From: Nitrosomonadales bacterium
Lineage (GTDB): Bacteria > Pseudomonadota > Gammaproteobacteria > Burkholderiales > Gallionellaceae
DNA length: 5,288 nucleotides
Assembly (NCBI GenBank): GCA_016218465.1
Contig: JACREA010000124.1
Location: forward strand, 1 to 5,288
Direction of reading: 5' to 3'
Below are positions 1 to 5,288 of the stretch, one piece after another. The notes beneath the pieces were generated by a model. The model saw nothing but the letters and a program-made list of their open reading frames with translations, was not told the DNA's origin and did not search any database. Numbering within the stretch: the first letter of the stretch is position 1; each line of letters begins with the position of its first letter. Position numbers and translations under genes: made by a program.

Positions 1-2567
<2,567 letters not shown>

Positions 2568-2607
2568 GCTTTTCCAAACTCCAAATCAGTTCGCCCTGAG
2601 CCTGATG

Positions 2608-2637
2608 TAACTACTAGCCATTCGACTAAGCTGTCAA
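2608..2637 (-). promoter_or_regulatory. Weak candidate uvrA promoter (TTGACA -35)
   Basis: Read on the minus strand, 2637-2632 is a perfect TTGACA hexamer pointing toward uvrA. The best hexamer 18 bases downstream, TAGTTA at 2613-2608, is a poor -10 match. If used, it would give a leader of roughly 30-40 bases. The -35 lies partly in the loop of the hairpin described separately, so the match may be incidental. Low confidence. Confidence 0.2.
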
Positions 2638-2661
2638 AGAACGACAGCCAAGTCGCTGGTT
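2616..2661. repeat. Long imperfect inverted repeat upstream of uvrA
   Basis: Three stacked helices can be read directly. GCTGTC (2630-2635) pairs with GACAGC (2643-2648) around a 7-base loop. CGACT (2623-2627) pairs with AGTCG (2651-2655) after a 2x2 internal loop. AGCCA (2616-2620) pairs with TGGTT (2657-2661), with one G-T pair, after a small asymmetric loop. This gives 16 pairs in 46 bases. No T-run follows on either strand, so it does not look like an intrinsic terminator. It is the inner part of the split repeat and lies about 50 bases upstream of the uvrA start codon. Confidence 0.6.
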
Positions 2662-2681
2662 ATGTCGAAGGGTTCAGCACG

Positions 2682-2922
2682 TATTGCAAAGTGCGAAGCG
2701 AGAGCGACCGGACAGTTTACGCGATTTTGAATGCTTTCCCAACATGCATAACCACGCAGCATAACCACGCAGTTTGAGTATCAGGAATCACGCCTGAGAT
2801 CAATGGCATTAACTTAAGAGAAGCATCTTTCCGATCATGTGGATAGAGGGTGGCTGAGAGCCTCATCGCATTATCATGCGGGTGTCGAATCCGTGATGCA
2901 TAACGCGAAAGGGTCAGCCGCC
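2682..2922. other. Noncoding stretch, possible IS left-end sequence
   Basis: No convincing gene on either strand. Apart from the 13-bp duplication it contains a small inverted repeat, TCAGG (2781-2785) with CCTGA (2793-2797). The segment from about 2780 to 2922 leads into the transposase remnant and could include the left end of the original insertion sequence. I cannot identify a terminal inverted repeat or target duplication because the right end of the element is gone. Short open frames here show no recognisable protein. Confidence 0.4.
2746..2772. repeat. 13-bp perfect tandem duplication
   Basis: The unit GCATAACCACGCA occurs at 2746-2758 and again immediately at 2759-2771, followed by the first base of a third copy. 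The two copies are identical. It lies in noncoding sequence between uvrA and the transposase remnant, and looks like a recent slippage duplication. No function is evident. Confidence 0.85.
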
Positions 2923-3069
2923 ATGAATGATGGCAAGAAACGGCATCTTGTCGAACAGGTACGGCGGTTGCGCGCACGATTTGCACAATCGGTGGGCGCG
3001 GTATTGGGTGATGTCCTGCCGGTACAGTCGCGAAACAGCAATTGGGAGAGCAGACCTTCAATGAAGTGA
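2923..3069 (+). pseudogene. Remnant of an IS4-type transposase, N-terminal ~34 codons
   Basis: ATG 2923 opens a 48-codon frame that begins MNDGKKRHLVEQVRRLRARF and continues AQSVGAVLGDVLP. From memory this matches the N-terminal pattern of a group of IS4-family DDE transposases, in which a basic helix of the RLRxxFAQ type is followed by a PFxDVLP-like turn. Resemblance ends near codon 34 (about 3024). The remaining codons, through TGA 3067-3069, look unrelated and belong in another frame to the NTF2-like remnant. An intact transposase of this type has several hundred residues including the DDE core, all of it absent. An AAAGGG at 2908-2913 is a possible ribosome binding site. The family call rests on about 34 residues, so it is tentative, but a complete functional gene is ruled out by length. 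Confidence 0.5.
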
Positions 3070-3356
3070 CGATGTTTTTCCAGACTGTGAAAAAGGCCAT
3101 TGAAACAAAAAACATGGATGCACTAATGGCGCAATATTCCGACAACTATCGCGACGGAGATATTGATAAAAAATCCATAGAATCGTGGTTCACTTTCCGC
3201 CCTATCAGCCAAACACAGATAGAAAAACCTTCCTTTTCCCTACGCCAGAATCAGACAAACGCCGATAGATTCCCATATGCACCAGACGCAAAATTTCATT
3301 GCTATGGCACATTCCATCGGGCAGACTTGCACCGGAGCGCCTTATGGGTCGCTTGA
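3042..3356 (+). pseudogene. Fragment resembling an NTF2-like (SnoaL-type) protein
   Basis: This frame runs upstream of TTG 3042 to a stop near 3009 and downstream to TGA 3354-3356. The recognisable part is about 3042-3191 and includes VTMFFQTVKKAIETKNMDAL, then MAQYSDNYRDGDIDKKSIES and W. A long amphipathic helix, then ALMxxYSxxYR, then an acidic turn and DKxxI is the usual start of NTF2-like domains. In intact members, as I recall them, the domain continues for some 80 more residues of beta sheet. Here the sequence after W (from about 3192) turns into a low-similarity tail with no such pattern. The natural N-terminus, often a signal peptide in this family, is also missing, replaced by the transposase remnant. 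I read it as a gene fragment damaged at both ends. A short expressed protein of about 95-104 residues starting at TTG 3042 or ATG 3072 cannot be excluded, but no good ribosome binding site is visible. Confidence 0.45.
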
Positions 3357-3385
3357 GCCTGATACCTGACCGAGAGGAAACGAAT
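3192..3385. other. Unassigned stretch before the GyrI-like gene
   Basis: No protein recognisable on either strand. The plus frame is only the tail of the NTF2-like fragment. The upstream promoter for the 3386 gene should lie here or farther left, but I see no convincing -35/-10 pair. It ends with GAGAGGAAA at 3372-3380, which serves as the ribosome binding site of that gene. Confidence 0.4.
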
Positions 3386-3871
3386 ATGAACACAATCAAA
3401 GTTGAGGAATGTTGCCCACGATTCATTCCTGATCCATGGAACGACAAGGTGATCACATGGGAAAACAAGCGGTTTGTGCGGGATCATGTGACCAGCATAT
3501 TTCACATTCCGCTGAATTATGGCGCTGTCATGGAACGGAACGACAGGAAAATTCGCGCCGCCGGCGCAGCCACCGACTCGAGGATTGTCCTCACGGATGA
3601 AAATTCACTTTGGGGGGCGGATGTGTATATTGAAATTAACAAAGATGTCCAGAGTGCGAAGACGGCTACATTATCCGGGACGTTCATGACCAGGGTATTC
3701 GAAGGCCCCTATCGGAGCATGCGGGTGTGGATTGATGACATGAAGGTTTATGTTGCAAAGAATGGCAAGCAAATCCGCAGGATGTATTTTTACTACACGA
3801 CCTGTCCCAAGTGCGCGAAGAAATACGGGAAAAATTATGTTGTCATTCTGGCTGAAGTGGCTGTCGGCTGA
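3386..3871 (+). CDS. Conserved uncharacterised protein, GyrI/SOUL-like C-terminal half, CxxC motif
   Basis: A 161-residue soluble protein without signal peptide or membrane segment. ATG 3386 is chosen because AGAGG (3373-3377) lies 8 bases upstream. An in-frame ATG at 3299 lacks such a site and would add 29 unlikely residues. Seen: an N-terminal ECCP (C9, C10), a FHIPLNYGAVMERN stretch near 39-52, DENSLWGADVYI at 71-82, LSGTF at 96-100, VFEGPY at 104-109, MYFYYTTCPKC at 133-143 (C140, C143) and a hydrophobic C-terminal strand. The order Gxf-x-FEGPY, amphipathic helix, strand, YxxxP, final strand resembles GyrI-like ligand-binding domains. That is fold-level inference. I recall homologues in other proteobacteria with the same CPKCAKKYGKNYVV ending, some labelled 'hydrolase' without a visible catalytic motif. 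The four cysteines could bind metal or be redox-active. The gene is probably monocistronic, with degraded genes upstream and about 200 bp before the cytochrome. Function unknown. Confidence 0.85.
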   Translation: MNTIKVEECCPRFIPDPWNDKVITWENKRFVRDHVTSIFHIPLNYGAVMERNDRKIRAAGAATDSRIVLTDENSLWGADVYIEINKDVQSAKTATLSGTFMTRVFEGPYRSMRVWIDDMKVYVAKNGKQIRRMYFYYTTCPKCAKKYGKNYVVILAEVAVG

Positions 3872-3872
3872 A

Positions 3873-3886
3873 CAACGAAAACGTTG
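3873..3886. repeat. Small hairpin after the GyrI-like gene
   Basis: CAACG (3873-3877) and CGTTG (3882-3886) form a perfect 5-bp stem around AAAA, starting two bases after the stop codon. No T-run follows, so it is not a standard intrinsic terminator. It may stabilise the mRNA end or be chance. Confidence 0.3.
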
Positions 3887-3904
3887 AAACTGGACATCGC
3901 CCAA

Positions 3905-3918
3905 ATGATTTGCATTTA
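3905..3918. promoter_or_regulatory. Degenerate second FNR-like site
   Basis: ATGAT-TTGC-ATTTA matches the FNR consensus TTGAT-N4-ATCAA at 7 of 10 positions. It shares the ten-base core TGATTTGCAT (3906-3915) exactly with the perfect site 65 bp downstream (3971-3980). The left half-site is the better one. It may be an upstream, weaker binding site of the same regulator or a decayed copy. Confidence 0.3.
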
Positions 3919-3969
3919 AAGGCGCAGGCTCGAAAGCCAATGTTACTGTTGGTGCCAACCTGACGGAAC

Positions 3970-3983
3970 TTGATTTGCATCAA
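3970..3983. promoter_or_regulatory. Perfect FNR/Anr-type operator upstream of cytochrome c
   Basis: TTGAT (3970-3974), spacer TTGC, ATCAA (3979-3983) is an exact match to the consensus bound by FNR/Anr/FnrL regulators. The symmetry extends one base further on each side (C3969, G3984). These are [4Fe-4S] CRP-family regulators that activate genes when oxygen is low. With the site centred at -41.5, as in class II FNR promoters, transcription would begin near 4018 with a -10 near 4006-4011. The A+T-rich segment 4001-4016 (TATTACACAATATTAG) lies at about this place, though no hexamer there is a strong -10. The site precedes the cytochrome gene by about 115 bp and points to oxygen-controlled expression of it. 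Confidence 0.75.
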
Positions 3984-4098
3984 GTGACTGAGCATCTCTT
4001 TATTACACAATATTAGCTGGCTGAAAACAGGCAACTTTATTAACTTGTTGTTGTCGGAGTTTCATTATCGTCAGGTTGTAACCATGTGGGAAAATAAA

Positions 4099-4413
4099 AT
4101 GAAATGGGTTTTGATTATTGCGGGAATTACCGCTAGTTGCCTCAGCACATCGGCGCTTGCCGACGGATTGGAAAACGCAAAAAAGGCCGGGTGCTTGAGC
4201 TGTCATGCCGTTGACAGGAAGGTCGTCGGGCCATCCTACAAGGATGTGGCCGCAAAATATAAAGGTGACCCAAGCGCTGAAGCCAAACTGATCAAAAAAG
4301 TGAAGAGTGGGGGTTACGGTGTATGGGGCAAAGTAATGATGCCGGCAAACCTTGGCAAGATGACAGATGAGGAATATAAAACAACAGTGGCTTGGATACT
4401 TTCGCTGAAATAA
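4099..4413 (+). CDS. Exported monohaem cytochrome c, c-551/c-552 (class I) type
   Basis: A small periplasmic electron carrier. From ATG 4099 the protein has 104 residues. Residues 1-21 are a Sec signal peptide (basic MK, hydrophobic core, ALA before the cleavage site), leaving a mature protein of about 83 residues, the usual size for c8/c-551 cytochromes. The haem site CLSCH is at 32-36 and H36 is an axial ligand. VGPSYKDVAAKY at 43-54 and the GVWGKVMMPAN stretch at 74-84 supply the class I signature, with M81 (of MP) as the likely sixth ligand. The C-terminal helix VAWILSLK is typical. The mature chain is lysine-rich. Such proteins pass electrons to cytochrome cd1 nitrite reductase, to terminal oxidases or to peroxidases. 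None of those partners is in the window. An in-frame ATG at 4084 would add MWENK. Both starts have weak ribosome sites (GGGA before 4099, CAGG before 4084). The perfect FNR box upstream suggests low-oxygen induction. Confidence 0.95.
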   Translation: MKWVLIIAGITASCLSTSALADGLENAKKAGCLSCHAVDRKVVGPSYKDVAAKYKGDPSAEAKLIKKVKSGGYGVWGKVMMPANLGKMTDEEYKTTVAWILSLK

Positions 4414-4459
4414 TTGGCGATCCAATCCCGTACAGATGCAGGGTTTCAGCATGTTTTTT
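4404..4459 (+). terminator. Possible intrinsic terminator of the cytochrome gene
   Basis: GCTGAAA (4404-4410, the last codons) is exactly complementary to TTTCAGC (4444-4450). Inside lies a second hairpin, ATTGG (4413-4417) with CCAAT (4422-4426) around four bases. The outer stem is followed three bases later by six T residues (4454-4459). The enclosed sequence is long (33 bases) for a classical terminator, so confidence is moderate to low. Confidence 0.35.
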
Positions 4460-4474
4460 AAGAGCACTGCATCA

Positions 4475-4491
4475 TGGCATCGTGGATGCCA
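4475..4491. repeat. Short perfect hairpin in the convergent intergenic region
   Basis: TGGCATC (4475-4481) and GATGCCA (4485-4491) pair perfectly over 7 bp around GTG. There is no adjacent T-run on either strand. It lies between two converging genes and may act as an RNA 3'-end stabiliser for either transcript. Confidence 0.4.
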
Positions 4492-4565
4492 ACGGCGTTA
4501 ATGGTGCCACGCAGGAATTGATATTTTCTTCCTGATGTGTCGCACCATCCGCAATTTTCTGACGA

Positions 4566-5288
4566 TCAGGCAAAACTCCTCAGGGCAGCACAAGCCACAC
4601 CATAGATCAGCACCGCCAGCAGGATCACCGCAGCAAATCCCAGATGAATCGCCAGCAGCGTGGCGAGGACGGCGCCCACCACCGAGGCGAAGCCGTTGAT
4701 CGCCCACGCCCAGGGAATGGTTTCCTCGTCCGTGTTCGCCAACCGCATCATGCCGGTGGGGAAAGGCACGCCCATGCACATCGCCAACGGCGCGATCAGC
4801 GCGACGGAGATGATTATTTTTGCTGCGTCGGGAAGATGGATCAGCGAGTGGAACAGATACGGCAGGGTGGCTAAATAGAACAGCGCCAGTGCGGCCATCG
4901 CGATCACCGCGAAGATGACTTTGTTCGCTGCCTGCCAGCGCGCGTTTAGCCAATTCCCGGCAAACCAGCTTCCCGCAGAGGCGAACACCAGGAATGCGCA
5001 CAGCACGACCGCCACGGCGTACAGCGGGTGTGACAGGAACAGCACGAATTTCTGGATGAAGGCGATTTCCATGAACATGAAGGCAAAGCCGATCGCGAGA
5101 AAATATAGCGCCACCGGCGCGCCGGGCAAGGTGCGCCGGCAGCGCGACAGTGCCAGCGGCGCGAGGATCAGCAGGATGCTTGCCGCAATCGCCTGCACCA
5201 GTGTCGCGACCAGCAGCGGGTAGCTCCAGTCAAACAGCGACATGCCGCCCTGTTCACGCAGGGAAAATATTTCCGCCGCGGCATTCCA
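4566..5288 (-). CDS. C-terminal membrane part of a spermidine-synthase-like integral membrane protein (5' end beyond window)
   Basis: The frame is open from the right edge to TGA 4568-4566, giving 240 visible residues. An internal ATG at 5243 is unlikely to be the true start, because the 15 codons before it are open and read as normal protein (ending LREQGG). About seven hydrophobic segments are visible, starting with YPLLVATLVQAIAASILLIL. Family-like features are FMFMEIAFIQKFVLFLSHP followed by YAVAVVL, MGVPFPTGM, and PWAWAINGFASVVGAVLA. This order is what I recall for the C-terminal membrane domain of bacterial proteins that combine membrane spans with a spermidine-synthase-like Rossmann domain. 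The methyltransferase/aminopropyltransferase-like part should lie beyond the right edge, so catalytic residues cannot be judged. Substrate unknown. No association with polyamine synthesis is shown here. The gene converges on the cytochrome gene with about 150 bp between them, so the two are not co-transcribed. Confidence 0.85.
   Translation of the reverse strand, partial: WNAAAEIFSLREQGGMSLFDWSYPLLVATLVQAIAASILLILAPLALSRCRRTLPGAPVALYFLAIGFAFMFMEIAFIQKFVLFLSHPLYAVAVVLCAFLVFASAGSWFAGNWLNARWQAANKVIFAVIAMAALALFYLATLPYLFHSLIHLPDAAKIIISVALIAPLAMCMGVPFPTGMMRLANTDEETIPWAWAINGFASVVGAVLATLLAIHLGFAAVILLAVLIYGVACAALRSFA

Larger units (their letters stand above)
2589..2681. repeat. REP-like palindromic repeat split by about 59 bp
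   Basis: The left part, 2589-2604 (GTTCGCCCTGAGCCTG), and the right part, 2665-2681 (TCGAAGGGTTCAGCACG), join without a gap into a short extragenic palindromic repeat that I recall as widespread in proteobacterial genomes. That identification is from memory. Between the halves lie 2605-2663, which do not belong to that repeat and themselves form a hairpin. The inner segment contains a TTCGACTAAGCTGTC-like stretch that could be a second, diverged repeat of the same kind. This suggests either a nested insertion or two degenerate neighbouring copies. It lies just upstream of the uvrA start. Confidence 0.5.

Noticed and set aside
2631..2647. Possible SOS (LexA) box CTGT...ACAG upstream of uvrA
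   Set aside because: The spacer is 9 bases, not the required 8, and the match is explained by the perfect GCTGTC/GACAGC stem. Kept only as a low-interest observation.
2717..3145. Minus-strand frame of 142 codons over the degraded region
   Set aside because: No recognisable protein. It runs antisense to the transposase-like and NTF2-like remnants, and its composition gives no support for coding.
3948..3959. Small palindrome GTTGG-TG-CCAAC upstream of the FNR site
   Set aside because: Only 5 bp per arm. It matches no operator consensus I know and has no T-run, so it may be chance.
4003..4467. Minus-strand frame of 154 codons over the cytochrome gene
   Set aside because: It is antisense to a clear cytochrome c with CLSCH and a methionine ligand, and its translation has no recognisable features.
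4498..5001. Alternative minus-strand frame within the membrane protein gene
   Set aside because: It is an arginine- and glycine-rich out-of-frame reading of the membrane protein gene, whose own frame shows coherent transmembrane segments and family motifs.

Overview
The window looks like part of a betaproteobacterial chromosome, probably from the Nitrosomonadales/Gallionellaceae side of the group. That placement is inference. It rests on a UvrA very close to the proteobacterial type, a small c-551/c-552-type cytochrome behind an FNR-type operator, and repeat halves of a kind I recall as common in betaproteobacteria. No RNA gene or CRISPR array was seen.

Layout. (1) Positions 1-2567, minus strand: almost all of uvrA, the ATPase and damage-recognition subunit of nucleotide excision repair. 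The window edge cuts it just after the second Walker B glutamate, so about 85 C-terminal residues are missing. (2) Positions 2568-3385: an eroded region between uvrA and the next intact gene. It holds a palindromic repeat that seems split by about 59 bp able to form a long hairpin, a 13-bp tandem duplication, the first ~34 codons of what looks like an IS4-type transposase, and a fragment resembling an NTF2-like (SnoaL-type) protein with both ends lost. (3) Positions 3386-3871, plus strand: an intact 161-residue protein of an uncharacterised family with a GyrI/SOUL-like C-terminal half and conserved-looking CC and CPKC cysteines. (4) Positions 3872-4413: a regulatory region with a perfect FNR/Anr palindrome and a degenerate second copy, followed by an exported monohaem cytochrome c. 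(5) Positions 4414-4565: a convergent intergenic region with a possible terminator. (6) Positions 4566-5288, minus strand: the multi-membrane-span C-terminal part of a spermidine-synthase-like integral membrane protein that enters from beyond the right edge.

The genes do not form one operon. uvrA is transcribed leftward away from the eroded region. The GyrI-like gene and the cytochrome gene run rightward, but about 200 bp and the FNR site separate them, so the cytochrome probably has its own oxygen-responsive promoter. The membrane protein gene converges on the cytochrome. The most informative signals are the FNR-site pair in front of the cytochrome, the chimeric pseudogene junction near 3020, and the split repeat and hairpin immediately upstream of uvrA. 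I did not find a clearly novel multi-gene system here.
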